The position numbers and the translations under genes are program-made. A stretch of 64,000 bases of DNA from Alkalibacterium sp. (GTDB lineage: Bacteria > Bacillota > Bacilli > Lactobacillales > Carnobacteriaceae_A), in the NCBI GenBank assembly GCA_007692455.1, contig RECC01000036.1, positions 62,001-126,000 on the forward strand. The letters run 5' to 3'. The notes below the pieces were generated by a model. The model was not told the origin of the DNA and ran no database searches. It saw nothing but the letters and a program-made list of their open reading frames with translations. Positions 9,104 to 18,313 of the stretch are shown here, piece after piece (positions within the stretch are counted from its first letter, which is position 1; each line of letters begins with the position of its first letter).

Positions 9104-9261
9104 TAGTTGTGGCTATAGGGAAAAAATGGTAATCTGTTAAAGAAGAAAGACTAACGTCCTTTTATTTCATGGACATCTCTTAACAGCAGTCCGAATACTG
9201 AAGTACAGGTCGTATTGGTCTTTTCTACCACATACTTTTTTATTGAAAAGGAGAAATTACA
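9104..9261 (+). promoter_or_regulatory. Structured ptsHI leader, candidate transcription attenuator
   Basis: The 334-base gap between clpE and ptsH holds the CtsR region (9020-9077), an AT-rich possible -10 near 9097-9104, and this leader. Three dyads are visible. Stem 1 is CTGTTAA/TTAACAG (9134-9140, 9180-9186) enclosing GTCC/GGAC. Stem 2 is CC(G)AATAC/GTATTGG (9191-9198, 9212-9218). Stem 3 is GTATTGGT/ACCA(C)ATAC (9212-9219, 9227-9235), followed at once by six T (9236-9241). Stems 2 and 3 share GTATTGG and exclude each other, the layout of an antiterminator and a terminator. The ribosome site AAGGAG is at 9247-9252. Confidence 0.5.
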
Positions 9262-9528
9262 ATGGAAAAAAGAGAGTACAACGTTACAGCAGAAACAGGG
9301 ATCCACGCACGTCCGGCTACTTTATTAGTTCAGACAGCCAGCAAGTATAACTCAGATATCACTTTAGAATATAAAGGGAAATCTGTTAACTTGAAATCAA
9401 TCATGGGTGTTATGTCCCTTGGTGTTGGTAAAGGCGCAGATGTATCAATTACAGCTGAAGGCGCTGACGAAAAAGAAGCAATCGAAGGAATCGACCAGAC
9501 TATTAAGAACGAGGGAATGGCTGAATAA
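9262..9528 (+). CDS. ptsH: Phosphocarrier protein HPr of the sugar phosphotransferase system
   Basis: 88 residues. His15 in GIHARPA accepts phosphate from enzyme I. Ser46 in [10 protein letters not shown] is the site for HPr kinase/phosphatase, so the protein should also act with CcpA in carbon catabolite repression, as in other low-GC Gram-positives. ATG at 9262 follows AAGGAG. The stop overlaps the ptsI start by one base (TAATG), so the two are translationally coupled. Codon choice is that of a strongly expressed gene. Confidence 0.98.
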   Translation: MEKREYNVTAETGIHARPATLLVQTASKYNSDITLEYKGKSVNLKSIMGVMSLGVGKGADVSITAEGADEKEAIEGIDQTIKNEGMAE

Positions 9529-11252
9529 TGAACTCAAAACTATCTGGAATCGCCGCAAGTGATGGAATTGCGCAAGCTAAAGCATACTTGTTAATCGAAC
9601 CGGACCTGACAGTTGAGAAGAAGACCACTTCAGATGCTGACGCTGAAAAAGCGCGTCTTTCTAAGGCTATTGAAGAATCTAAAGAACAACTGGCGAAGAT
9701 TCGTGCGATTGCAGCTGAGTCATTAGGTGAAGAAGAAGCTCAAGTTTTTGATGCACACACTATGGTCTTATCCGACCCTGATTTAATCGATCAGACTCAT
9801 GCAGTTATTGATGATGAAAAGGTTAATGCCGATTATGCATTCAAACAAGTAACGGATAACTTCATTGCCATGTTTGAAGGAATGGAAGACAATGCGTATA
9901 TGCAGGAAAGAGCAGCTGACATTCGTGATGTTAGAAAGCGCGTACTTGCTCGTCTGCTTAACGTAACACTTCCGTCACCTGCTACCATAGATGAAGAAGT
10001 TATCATTATTGCAGAAGATTTGACACCTAGTGATACTGCCCAGCTGAACAAGAAATATGTTAAAGCTTTTGTTACTGATATTGGGGGCAGAACCTCACAT
10101 TCAGCAATTATGGCTCGTTCATTGGAAATTCCAGCAATTGTAGGCACAAAAAACATTACCGAACTTGTTTCTGAGGAAGACTATCTTATTGTGGATGGAA
10201 TTGAAGGGGACGTTATTGTCAATCCTTCAGACGATCAGATATCAGAATATGATAAGAAAGCTCAGGATTTTGCTGATTTGAAAAAAGAATGGGATCAGCT
10301 GCGAGATGAACCAAGCATGACTAAAGATGGTAAACATGTAGAGCTGGCTGCCAATATTGGGACACCAAAAGATCTTGAAGGTGTTAACAATAATGGCGGC
10401 GAAGGAATTGGACTTTACCGTACAGAATTTCTTTATATGGATTCAAACGAACTTCCTACAGAAGAGGATCAGTATGAAGCATACAAGAAAGTTCTGGAAG
10501 GAATGGGTGAGAGACCAGTTGTTGTCCGTACAATGGACATCGGCGGAGATAAAGAGTTACCATACCTTGAATTGCCTAAAGAAATGAATCCGTTCTTAGG
10601 TTACCGAGCAATCCGTGTAAGCCTGGACCAGGATGCCATTTTCCGTACACAGCTACGTGCGCTGCTTAGAGCTTCTGTTCATGGAAACCTGCGCATTATG
10701 TTCCCTATGATTGCGACGCTGCCTGAATTTAGAGACGCGAAAGCAATTTTAGAAGAAGAAAAAGCTAAGTTGATTGATGAAGGTGTCGAAGTGTCCGATG
10801 CAGTCCAAGTAGGAATTATGGTTGAAATACCTGCTGCCGCTGTCTTGGCTGACCAGTTCGCTAAAGAAGTGGACTTTTTCAGTATTGGTACAAATGACCT
10901 TATTCAATATACAATGGCTGCAGACCGCATGAACGAACGTGTATCATACCTTTACCAGCCATATAACCCATCAATTCTTCGTCTGATTAAAGGCGTCATT
11001 GATGCTGCTCATAAAGAAGGAAAATGGGCAGGTATGTGTGGAGAGATGGCCGGCGATCAAATAGCCGTACCGCTTCTTGTTGGTTTGGGTCTTGATGAAT
11101 TCTCAATGAGTGCCACAAGCATTTTGAAAACTAGAAGTCTGCTTAAAAAGCTGGACTCTAATCAAATGAAAGAATTAGCCACTCAAGCTTTAGCTGACTG
11201 TACTACAGTTGATGAAGTCATTGAAATGGTTAATCGCTATACTGCAGAATAA
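9528..11252 (+). CDS. ptsI: PTS enzyme I (phosphoenolpyruvate-protein phosphotransferase)
   Basis: 574 residues, full length. It takes phosphate from phosphoenolpyruvate onto His191 ([13 protein letters not shown]) and passes it to HPr. The C-terminal PEP-binding TIM barrel is complete: [39 protein letters not shown] and the catalytic Cys in GMCGEMAGD. It overlaps ptsH by one base and ends at a UUCG-capped terminator. Confidence 0.98.
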   Translation: MNSKLSGIAASDGIAQAKAYLLIEPDLTVEKKTTSDADAEKARLSKAIEESKEQLAKIRAIAAESLGEEEAQVFDAHTMVLSDPDLIDQTHAVIDDEKVNADYAFKQVTDNFIAMFEGMEDNAYMQERAADIRDVRKRVLARLLNVTLPSPATIDEEVIIIAEDLTPSDTAQLNKKYVKAFVTDIGGRTSHSAIMARSLEIPAIVGTKNITELVSEEDYLIVDGIEGDVIVNPSDDQISEYDKKAQDFADLKKEWDQLRDEPSMTKDGKHVELAANIGTPKDLEGVNNNGGEGIGLYRTEFLYMDSNELPTEEDQYEAYKKVLEGMGERPVVVRTMDIGGDKELPYLELPKEMNPFLGYRAIRVSLDQDAIFRTQLRALLRASVHGNLRIMFPMIATLPEFRDAKAILEEEKAKLIDEGVEVSDAVQVGIMVEIPAAAVLADQFAKEVDFFSIGTNDLIQYTMAADRMNERVSYLYQPYNPSILRLIKGVIDAAHKEGKWAGMCGEMAGDQIAVPLLVGLGLDEFSMSATSILKTRSLLKKLDSNQMKELATQALADCTTVDEVIEMVNRYTAE

Positions 11253-11255
11253 TTG

Positions 11256-11287
11256 AACAGATTGGGCCTTCGGGTTCAATCTGTTTT
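11256..11287 (+). terminator. ptsHI terminator
   Basis: AACAGATTG (11256-11264) pairs with CAATCTGTT (11277-11285). The stem continues with G-U pairs to a TTCG tetraloop and is followed by T-run. Confidence 0.92.
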
Positions 11288-11316
11288 TAGTATAATCTCA
11301 AGTAAAGGATGAGTTT

Positions 11317-12183
11317 ATGACAGCGATTGGATTTGTTGGAACAGGTGTGATGGGTCAATCGATTGTAAGGCATTTGCTCCAAGCTGGTAATCGGGTATAT
11401 GTATATAACAGAACAAAGAAAAAGGCTGAGGAACTGCTGGCAGAAGGGGCGAATTGGTGCGAAACACCAAGGGATGTGGCTCAGGAGGCAGACTTAGTAT
11501 TTACCATGGTTGGTTATCCATCTGATGTAGAAGAAGTCTATTACGGAAAAAACGGCCTGTTCCAAACTGAGAGTAAAGGCAAAGTATTTGTCGATTTAAC
11601 AACGAGCACACCGACCCTTGCTGAAAAAATATATGAGACTGCTTTGACTAGAGAAGCGGGCTCTTTAGATGCACCTGTTTCCGGTGGTGATTTAGGTGCG
11701 AAAAAAGGAACGCTGACTGTAATGGCAGGAGGAAGCGAAGAGGTGTTTCAACAGGTGAAGCCTATCGTTGCTCTGTTTTCAAGTGACCTGAAGCTGCACG
11801 GCGGACCGGGAAGCGGTCAGCACACTAAAATGGCTAATCAGATAATGGTAGCCGGTACCATGACAGGCATGACTGAAATGCTTGTTTATGCTCAGACCGC
11901 AGGTTTGGACCTTGAAAAAGTCATTCACACGCTAAGCGGAGGGGCAGCTTCTAACTGGTCATTGCTGAACTATGGACCGCGTATTCTTAAAGAAGACTAT
12001 TCGCCGGGATTCTTTGTTAAACATTTTGTCAAAGATTTGAAAATTGCGCTGGATGAAGCGAAAAAAATGAATCTGAATCTTCCGTCTACCCAGTTGGCAT
12101 ATAAACTATACAGTGATTTGTCAGCAGAAAGTTTTGAGGAGCATGGAACTCAGGCGTTGATTAAATTATGGTGGAATGATTAG
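11317..12183 (+). CDS. ykwC: NAD(P)-dependent beta-hydroxyacid dehydrogenase (YkwC/GarR-like)
   Basis: 288 residues. The Rossmann motif GFVGTGVMG opens the protein (residues 5-13), followed by VYNRT, the substrate-binding DAPVSGGDLGAKKGTL block and the catalytic Lys in KMANQIMVAG (about residue 170). The family covers 3-hydroxyisobutyrate, tartronate semialdehyde and succinic semialdehyde reductases; the substrate is not readable here. A single gene between the ptsI terminator and a bidirectional terminator shared with patA. Confidence 0.85.
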   Translation: MTAIGFVGTGVMGQSIVRHLLQAGNRVYVYNRTKKKAEELLAEGANWCETPRDVAQEADLVFTMVGYPSDVEEVYYGKNGLFQTESKGKVFVDLTTSTPTLAEKIYETALTREAGSLDAPVSGGDLGAKKGTLTVMAGGSEEVFQQVKPIVALFSSDLKLHGGPGSGQHTKMANQIMVAGTMTGMTEMLVYAQTAGLDLEKVIHTLSGGAASNWSLLNYGPRILKEDYSPGFFVKHFVKDLKIALDEAKKMNLNLPSTQLAYKLYSDLSAESFEEHGTQALIKLWWND

Positions 12184-12203
12184 CACTGCACAAAGGAATG
12201 AGC

Positions 12204-12242
12204 AAAAAGAGGATTATCCCTTGTCAGGGTAATCCTCTTTTT
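12204..12242. terminator. Bidirectional terminator between ykwC and patA
   Basis: AAAAAGAGGATTA (12204-12216) pairs with TAATCCTCTTTTT (12230-12242), with a further CCC/GGG inside. It serves convergent genes. Confidence 0.92.
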
Positions 12243-12265
12243 ATTCTCAACGTGTTGTACTATTA

Positions 12266-13438
12266 TTAGTTATCCTTTAAATAATCGGTCAGTCGCTCCA
12301 TAGCCTCTTCAATATCAGTTATACTCGCAGCATAACTGATTCTAACATACCCTTCTCCAGCTTCGCCAAAAGCACTTCCAGGAATGAGCGCAACACGAGT
12401 ATGCTTAGCCAGATTATAACAGAAATCATGGCTGTTCTGAGTGAACCGGTCTGGGATTTTAGCGAAAATATAAAAGGCGCCCGTTGGTGTAGCAATTGAA
12501 AAATCAAGCGCAGATAAAGCACTGACTACAACGTCTCTTCTTTTTTTATACTGTACTCTCATTTCATGTGCATCATTTTTACCTTTGGTCAATGCTTCAA
12601 TTCCCGCATACTGAGTGATGCTTGAAGCACTTGTAACCAGGGACTGGTGGACTTTAACAATCTGCTCGGTAATGAATGCTGGTGCAAATATTAAGCCTAA
12701 TCGCCAGCCGGTCATTGCATGGGACTTGGAGAGGCCATTAATGACGATGGTCTGTTCTCTTAAATGCTCGCCTAACGATGTAAAATCTTCTTCGTAAACT
12801 ATTTCACTGTAAATTTCATCACTGATAGCCAGCACATCAGGGTAGTCTTTTAAAACGGAAGCCAAGTCTCTGACGCGATCTTTTGACCATGTTGTTCCTG
12901 TTGGGTTGTTGGGCGAATTGAAGATGACAGCTTTAAGGTTGGTTTTGTGTTCTTCTATGGTCTGCTTAAGCACTTCAGGACTGACTTGGAAATCAGTCAA
13001 TGAAGTATCTATGAAGACAGGTTCAGCTTTTGCTTGCCGTACTAGAGATTCATATAAAGAAAAATATGGTGAAGGGATAATGACCTTATCTCCCGGATTT
13101 AATATGCTGATAAGTGAGCAGGCAAGTGCCTCCGTAGCACCCACTGTGGCAATGACTTCCGAGGCGGGGTCGTAGCTGAGGTTATATTTGTCCTTCACGA
13201 ACTGGGCTGCAGCTTCCCTCAGTTGCAGATACCCAGCGGTTTGGGTATAGAAAGAAAAGTTATCGTCTATGGCTTTTTTTGCCGCTTCCTTTACATGCTG
13301 GGGGGTTGGAAAGTCCGGTTGTCCTAAAGTCAATCGAATTAATTCTCCGAATTCAGATACACTCTCATCAAACTGTCTGATTTGAGATATCTCAGCGTTA
13401 AGAACTTCGTGATTGAAAATGCGAGTTAAGTTGTCCAT
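12266..13438 (-). CDS. patA: Class I/II PLP aminotransferase, PatA-like (N-acetyl-LL-diaminopimelate or aromatic amino acid type)
   Basis: 390 residues. Fold-type I aminotransferase with TVGATEAL (cofactor phosphate loop), NSPNNPTG, SDEIYSEIVY and the Schiff-base lysine in NGLSKSHAMTGWRLG. The order and wording of these blocks are close to Bacillus PatA, which forms N-acetyl-LL-diaminopimelate in lysine and cell-wall synthesis. An AraT-type aromatic aminotransferase is the main alternative, since no other dap genes are here. ATG at 13436-13438 follows AAGGAG 8-9 bases upstream. Confidence 0.78.
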   Translation of the reverse strand: MDNLTRIFNHEVLNAEISQIRQFDESVSEFGELIRLTLGQPDFPTPQHVKEAAKKAIDDNFSFYTQTAGYLQLREAAAQFVKDKYNLSYDPASEVIATVGATEALACSLISILNPGDKVIIPSPYFSLYESLVRQAKAEPVFIDTSLTDFQVSPEVLKQTIEEHKTNLKAVIFNSPNNPTGTTWSKDRVRDLASVLKDYPDVLAISDEIYSEIVYEEDFTSLGEHLREQTIVINGLSKSHAMTGWRLGLIFAPAFITEQIVKVHQSLVTSASSITQYAGIEALTKGKNDAHEMRVQYKKRRDVVVSALSALDFSIATPTGAFYIFAKIPDRFTQNSHDFCYNLAKHTRVALIPGSAFGEAGEGYVRISYAASITDIEEAMERLTDYLKDN

Positions 13439-13557
13439 ATGGGTTAATCTCCTTTTGTATTTTTTTCAGTTTAGCATATGAATCGGTGGGCCACAAAGAA
13501 ATAGTAGAGAGTTTTTCAGTAATTCGTAGAATAAAAGCAAGTATTCATATTAAAAGC

Positions 13558-13573
13558 ACAGTACAATTACTGT
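13558..13573. promoter_or_regulatory. Palindrome upstream of ykuJ
   Basis: ACAGTA-CAAT-TACTGT is a perfect 6+6 dyad; a further TTACTG half follows at 13577. It lies about 20 bases upstream of a -10 TAGAAT (13593-13598) and so could be an operator for ykuJ. No regulator is recognised. Confidence 0.35.
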
Positions 13574-13637
13574 AATTTACTGCGAAATCTGTTAGAATAG
13601 TAGAGTAAATAGAATAGACGCAGGAAGGGGAAAGCAG

Positions 13638-13889
13638 ATGAAACCATCCCAGCTGATACCGATAATTCGTAGATTAGAAGCGATGCGTGAGGATCAATCT
13701 GACGAAGTGCAAATTCGCCGGTTTGAGAGAGACGGAAAAGAACAGTGTATCGTCCGATACGACAGCAAATCAAAAATGTATGAATTAGAAGATCGTACAA
13801 CTCAGAAAACGTACGAATTTGACAATATTGATTATGTTGCAGTTGAAATTCTCGAACTAGTTCAACCCGCTACATCTACTGAAGAATAA
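13638..13889 (+). CDS. ykuJ: DUF1797 family protein YkuJ
   Basis: 83 residues, short acidic cytosolic protein with no membrane segment. The C-terminal YEFDNIDYVAVEILELVQ block is the hallmark of the YkuJ family, whose function is unknown. The start ATG follows GGAAGGGG. It sits between patA and the yqeG operon, is probably transcribed alone, and has a good terminator. Confidence 0.85.
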   Translation: MKPSQLIPIIRRLEAMREDQSDEVQIRRFERDGKEQCIVRYDSKSKMYELEDRTTQKTYEFDNIDYVAVEILELVQPATSTEE

Positions 13890-13898
13890 GAAGTGCAC

Positions 13899-13930
13899 AA
13901 AAGGAAGTGCTTTGTGTGCTTCCTTTTTTT
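13899..13930 (+). terminator. ykuJ terminator
   Basis: AAAAGGAAG (13899-13907) pairs with CTTCCTTTT (13919-13927), ending in a run of eight T. An alternative GCACAAA/TTTGTGTGC pairing overlaps the stem. Confidence 0.88.
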
Positions 13931-13979
13931 TAGAAAAAATCATTCCCCTAAACTATTCTGACTATGAAGGAGGAAGTGG

Positions 13980-14525
13980 ATGCTGAACAGTTTTAAACCG
14001 ACATGGATGGTCAATTCCATCTATCAGATATCACCAGAAGCATTGAAAAATGAAAAGATTAAGGCCGTTCTGACGGATTTGGATAATACACTAATAGCCT
14101 GGAACAATCCTGAAGCGACTGAAGAAACGATAGAATGGATAGAATTAATGAAAGAAAATGATATCAAAGTTATCATTTTATCCAACAATACCCGGAAAAG
14201 GGTAGGTAAGGTAGCAAGTATTCTTGATTTGGAATTTATTCCCAATGCGTTAAAACCATTCCAGAGAGGCTTCAATAAAGCTTTATCAGATTATAATTTA
14301 TCTAAAGACGAAGTCCTGATGGTAGGAGACCAGGTTATTACTGATATTAAGGGAGCCAATCATGCTGGAATTAAAAGTGTTTTAGTCCAGCCGATCTTAG
14401 ACTCAGATGCTTGGAACACACGCTTTAACCGTTTTGTTGAATTGAAAATAATGACTTATTTATTGAGAAAGAACCCAGATTTAAAATGGAGAGGAAATTT
14501 ACATGACAGAAAAATACAGCAGTAA
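13980..14525 (+). CDS. yqeG: YqeG family HAD phosphatase (HAD-IIIA)
   Basis: 181 residues. HAD motif I is TDLDNTLIAW (Asp nucleophile and second Asp, near residues 33-36), motif II ILSNNTRKR, motif III lysine in ALKPF and motif IV MVGDQVITDIKGA. The substrate is unknown in the family. ATG at 13980 follows AAGGAGGAAG. It opens a tight operon and overlaps yqeH by 23 bases. Confidence 0.92.
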   Translation: MLNSFKPTWMVNSIYQISPEALKNEKIKAVLTDLDNTLIAWNNPEATEETIEWIELMKENDIKVIILSNNTRKRVGKVASILDLEFIPNALKPFQRGFNKALSDYNLSKDEVLMVGDQVITDIKGANHAGIKSVLVQPILDSDAWNTRFNRFVELKIMTYLLRKNPDLKWRGNLHDRKIQQ

Positions 14526-15630
14526 CAATTTGCAATGTGTTGGATGCGGTGCAGTCCTGCAGAGCAAAGAGGAGGGGAAATCCGGTTTTATTCCAAGTAA
14601 ACAATTGGAAAAAGCGCAGGAAGAACCAGTCTACTGCAAGAGATGTTTTAGGCTCAGACACTACAATGAAGTACAGGATGTCGAATTGACAGATGATGAC
14701 TTTTTGAATATGCTTCATGAGTTGAATCAGACAGATGCACTGATAGTCAACATGGTTGATATTTTCGACTTCAATGGCAGCATTATATCTGGTATTCAGC
14801 GGTTTGCAGGTAGTAATCCGGTTATAATAGTCGGGAATAAAGTTGATTTGCTGCCCAAATCCTTAAAAAAATCTAAAATGAGACAATGGCTGTTCGAACA
14901 GTCTCACTTAAATGGTATTAAGCCCGAGGAGGTTTTCCTGATTAGTGCGCTAAATCAGGATCACGTCAGAGAGCTCATGGAAGATTTGGAAAAATTGAGA
15001 AAAGGCAGAGATATTTATATAGTCGGAACAACCAATGTCGGAAAGTCTACGCTAGTCAATCAGATAATCAATATTGCTACGGATGAAGATAATGTAGTAA
15101 CGACATCTTATTTCCCGGGAACAACATTAGGCAAAATTGAAATTCCTCTGGATGACAGACGGGTATTAGTCGATACTCCGGGTGTCATTCAGTCCGCACA
15201 GCTCTCTTATTATCTGAAGCCTGAAGAAATAAAAATCGTGACTCCGAGAAAAGAGATTAAACCAAAGACCTATCAGTTAAATCCCAGTCAGACATTGTTT
15301 TTTGCCGGTCTGGCACGCTTTGATTATATTAAAGGTGAAGGCAAACAGACTTTCGTGACATATTTGTCTAACGACCTCTACATTCACCGAACTAAGACCG
15401 AGAAGGCAGATGAGCTTTATAAAAATCAGCTGGGCGAGCTGCTTTCGCCACCAGCAAAAGAGAACAGTGAGTCTTTGCCAGAATTGAAACGATTTGAATT
15501 TACGACCACCCAACCTGTCGACATTGTATTTTCCGGACTGGGATGGGTATCAATTGATCAGCCGCATACTAGAATAGCCGGATGGGCGCCAAAAGGTGTC
15601 GATGTAATTATGCGAAAAAAACTTGTGTAA
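14503..15630 (+). CDS. yqeH: Ribosome biogenesis GTPase YqeH
   Basis: 375 residues. An N-terminal zinc finger (CVGCG...YCKRC, residues about 11-46) precedes a circularly permuted GTPase domain in which G4 (NKVDLLPKS) comes before G1 (GTTNVGKSTLVNQ), then the TT of SYFPGTTLGKI (G2) and DTPG (G3). It acts in assembly of the 30S subunit. It starts inside yqeG and is followed after 18 bases by yhbY, another assembly factor. Confidence 0.96.
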   Translation: MTEKYSSNNLQCVGCGAVLQSKEEGKSGFIPSKQLEKAQEEPVYCKRCFRLRHYNEVQDVELTDDDFLNMLHELNQTDALIVNMVDIFDFNGSIISGIQRFAGSNPVIIVGNKVDLLPKSLKKSKMRQWLFEQSHLNGIKPEEVFLISALNQDHVRELMEDLEKLRKGRDIYIVGTTNVGKSTLVNQIINIATDEDNVVTTSYFPGTTLGKIEIPLDDRRVLVDTPGVIQSAQLSYYLKPEEIKIVTPRKEIKPKTYQLNPSQTLFFAGLARFDYIKGEGKQTFVTYLSNDLYIHRTKTEKADELYKNQLGELLSPPAKENSESLPELKRFEFTTTQPVDIVFSGLGWVSIDQPHTRIAGWAPKGVDVIMRKKLV

Positions 15631-15648
15631 GTAAAGAAAGGAAAAATT

Positions 15649-15963
15649 ATGAAATTAACTGGAAAGCAAAAGAGATTCTTAAGAGCAAATGCAAATGATA
15701 TGTCACCATTATTTCAAATAGGTAAAAATGGCCTGACTGTTGAAATGGTAAAAGAATTTGAGGACTCTCTGGATAATAAAGAATTGATGAAAGTCCAACT
15801 GCTTCAGAACACGGATGTGACAACAGCCGAAGCTAAGCAGTTTATTGAAGAAAACTCAGATATATATGTTGTTCAGACTATTGGTAAAGTTCTGGTCTTA
15901 TTCAAACCAGCTACGGAAGAAAAGTATCAGTACTATTCATCCAAGCTACCAAAATCTAATTAA
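15649..15963 (+). CDS. yhbY: CRM-domain RNA-binding protein YhbY/YqeI
   Basis: 104 residues, a single CRM domain. The opening LTGKQKRFLRANA and the loop FQIGKNGLT (GxxG type) are diagnostic. It binds pre-50S ribosomes in other bacteria. ATG at 15649 follows AAAGGAAAA. Lies between yqeH and nadD. Confidence 0.93.
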   Translation: MKLTGKQKRFLRANANDMSPLFQIGKNGLTVEMVKEFEDSLDNKELMKVQLLQNTDVTTAEAKQFIEENSDIYVVQTIGKVLVLFKPATEEKYQYYSSKLPKSN

Positions 15964-15977
15964 TTGAGGTGTGGATA

Positions 15978-16619
15978 GTGAGTCCTATTATTTCTAAAAC
16001 AGTTGAACCCGAAGTTCTTATTGAAAAGGTTGAAACTTATTCGGCAGATAAAATCGGTTTGTTTGGCGGATCCTTTAATCCGCCTCATATTGGTCATCTG
16101 ATTATTGCTGAACAGGTCAGGGATCAATTAGGATTGGAAAAAATACATTTCTTGCCTTCCTATTCACCACCTCACAGCAATGGTAAGACGACTATCGATT
16201 ATAAGTATCGTATCGACATGCTGAAACAGACTTTACAGGACGATAAAGCATTCGAATTAAATTTGACCGAGATTAATCGTAGAGGCAAAAGTTATACTTA
16301 CGATACTATCAAGGAACTGAAAGAGGACAATCCCGATACTGAATATTATTTTATTATTGGTGCCGATATGGTGGAAGATTTACCCAACTGGTACAAGATT
16401 GATGAACTGGTTACTATGGTTCATTTTGTTGCAGTCAACAGACCAGGTTATACGCTGAACACGCCTTATCCGGTGATTATTCTGGATGTACCTAACATAG
16501 ACATCAGTTCAAGTCTGATACGCCATAAAGTGAATGAAGCAACATCCATTAAGTATCTGGTTACGCCGGATGTTAAAACCTATATTGAGAATGAAGGATT
16601 GTATAAAGATGGCCAATAG
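15978..16619 (+). CDS. nadD: Nicotinate-nucleotide adenylyltransferase
   Basis: 213 residues from the GTG at 15978; a GTG at 15969 is in frame but overlaps the GAGGTG ribosome site (15966-15971). Converts nicotinate mononucleotide and ATP to deamido-NAD. GLFGGSFNPPHIGHL (nucleotidyl-transferase HxGH) and the late ISSSLIRHK motif are intact. About 20 residues precede the first core strand, longer than many family members. It overlaps yqeK by 11 bases. Confidence 0.95.
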   Translation: MSPIISKTVEPEVLIEKVETYSADKIGLFGGSFNPPHIGHLIIAEQVRDQLGLEKIHFLPSYSPPHSNGKTTIDYKYRIDMLKQTLQDDKAFELNLTEINRRGKSYTYDTIKELKEDNPDTEYYFIIGADMVEDLPNWYKIDELVTMVHFVAVNRPGYTLNTPYPVIILDVPNIDISSSLIRHKVNEATSIKYLVTPDVKTYIENEGLYKDGQ

Positions 16620-17241
16620 AAGTGTTAAATATTCCAATCACTACACTGATTTATCAAGAAAAGAGTTAGCCCAAGTGATGGAACAGACTTTAAGCAAACG
16701 ACGATACAAGCATGTGATGAGAGTGGAAAAAACGGCCCTTTATCTTGCAGAAAAATACAACGTCGATAAGGAAAAAGTCAGTATTGCAGCTATAGCACAT
16801 GATTATGCCAAAGAGCGGTCAGATGAAGAAATGATGGATTTGATTATCAGCGAAAACCAGGACCTTGAAATGCTTCAGTTTGGCAGCAATATCTGGCATG
16901 GTCCTATTGGCGCCGTCCTGCTTAGGAATGAATTCAACATTGCGGATGATGAGATACTCGAAGCAATTAAATATCATACAATTGGTGCTCCAAAAATGAG
17001 TCAAGTGGCTCAGATTATTTATATCGCCGACTTTATTGAACCAAACCGTTCCTTTAAGGGAGTGGACAAAGCAAGAAAGCTGTCTGAAGTGAGTCTGGCG
17101 GAAACGCTGGCCTTTATTTCGAAGCATACATTGGAAAATTTAATTAAACGCAATATGAAAGTTTACCCCAAGTCTATTGAAACTTACAATGCCTGGGCTG
17201 TAAGCTATAAGGAGGAAAATAATGACCCGTTCGTCTATTGA
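16609..17241 (+). CDS. yqeK: HD-domain hydrolase YqeK (symmetrical diadenosine tetraphosphatase)
   Basis: 210 residues from ATG 16609, inside the end of nadD, with AAGGA 10 bases upstream. The HD-superfamily metal ligands are seen as YKHVMRVEKTA, AAIAHDYAKE and YHTIGAPKMS...IIYIADFIEP. Family members split Ap4A to two ADP. It is adjacent to nadD and overlaps rsfS by 20 bases, the usual Firmicute order. Confidence 0.93.
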   Translation: MANRSVKYSNHYTDLSRKELAQVMEQTLSKRRYKHVMRVEKTALYLAEKYNVDKEKVSIAAIAHDYAKERSDEEMMDLIISENQDLEMLQFGSNIWHGPIGAVLLRNEFNIADDEILEAIKYHTIGAPKMSQVAQIIYIADFIEPNRSFKGVDKARKLSEVSLAETLAFISKHTLENLIKRNMKVYPKSIETYNAWAVSYKEENNDPFVY

Positions 17242-17581
17242 AGTATTAGAATACGTAGTAAAAGCAGCTGACTCAAAATTTGCTGAGGACATAGTTGCCC
17301 TTGAAATGAAAGACGTGTCACTGCTGGCAGACTATTTTGTCATAACACATGCCAACAGTGAACGACAACTTGATGCCATCGCTAAAAGTATACTGGATGC
17401 AGCTGATGAGCATAATCAGGCTGTCAAACGTGTCGAAGGAAAAGATAATGGTAAGTGGGTTTTAATTGATCTGGGAGATGTTATTATTCATTTGTTCAGT
17501 GAAGAGGAAAGAGACTTTTATAATCTTGAAAAATTATGGTCTGATGCTGAACAAGTAGATGTAAGTGACTGGTTGGGCTAA
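17222..17581 (+). CDS. rsfS: Ribosomal silencing factor RsfS
   Basis: 119 residues, full length. LEMKDVSLLADYFVITHANS and the C-terminal WVLIDLGDVIIHLFSEEERDFYNLEKLW are family blocks. It binds ribosomal protein L14 and keeps subunits apart during starvation. Starts inside yqeK behind GGAGG and abuts the methyltransferase (TAATG). Confidence 0.95.
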   Translation: MTRSSIEVLEYVVKAADSKFAEDIVALEMKDVSLLADYFVITHANSERQLDAIAKSILDAADEHNQAVKRVEGKDNGKWVLIDLGDVIIHLFSEEERDFYNLEKLWSDAEQVDVSDWLG

Positions 17582-18303
17582 TGAGTTACAACTGGTTTGC
17601 TCAAATCTATGATGAGCTGATGGACAACACATTATATGATAAATGGTTGGCCTACACAGCTGATAGAGTTTCACCAACTGACACCGTTCTTGAACTAGGC
17701 TGTGGCACAGGTATTTTAGGTATTATGCTGACAAAGGCTGGCTATGATGTCACAGGACTCGATTTATCTGAAGAGATGCTCAGCCTCGCATATGACAGAC
17801 AAATCGACGAAGAGACTGCATTTCCATTAATTCAAAGAGATATGAGAGAGTTATCTGAATTGCCAGAATACGAATCTGTAATTTGCTATAGTGATGCTTT
17901 GTGTTATATGACAGATGAACAAGAACTCTTGACAGTCTTCAAAGAGGTACACTCTTGTTTGTCATCTGGTGGTGTGTTTTTATTCGACGTGCATTCTATT
18001 CTTAAAATAAATGACTTTCTCGAGACCTCTTTTCATGCAGAAGTTGAGTCTATATTTTTCGCATGGGACAGCTACGAAGGAGATCCTCCTTATTCAGTCG
18101 AACACCATCTGAGCTTCTTTGTGCATACAGAACAGAATAAATATGAGCGATTTGAAGAGGTCCACAAAGAAAGAACATATCCCTTAGAGACATATGTCAA
18201 GCTTTTAGAGCAAGCTGGCTTTAAGACGGTCGAAGTGACGGCTGACTTTGACGAAGAAGTAACAGCTGAGAGCAAACGCTGGTTTTTCGAAGCGAAAAAG
18301 TAA
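17581..18303 (+). CDS. yqeM: Class I SAM-dependent methyltransferase YqeM
   Basis: 240 residues. SAM-binding motif I is VLELGCGTGILGI (about residue 38), followed by acidic GLDLSEEMLSLA. The substrate is unknown; the constant position in the yqe operon suggests a translation-related target, which is inference. Shares one base with the rsfS stop. Confidence 0.88.
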   Translation: MSYNWFAQIYDELMDNTLYDKWLAYTADRVSPTDTVLELGCGTGILGIMLTKAGYDVTGLDLSEEMLSLAYDRQIDEETAFPLIQRDMRELSELPEYESVICYSDALCYMTDEQELLTVFKEVHSCLSSGGVFLFDVHSILKINDFLETSFHAEVESIFFAWDSYEGDPPYSVEHHLSFFVHTEQNKYERFEEVHKERTYPLETYVKLLEQAGFKTVEVTADFDEEVTAESKRWFFEAKK

Positions 18304-18313
18304 GGAGAATAGC

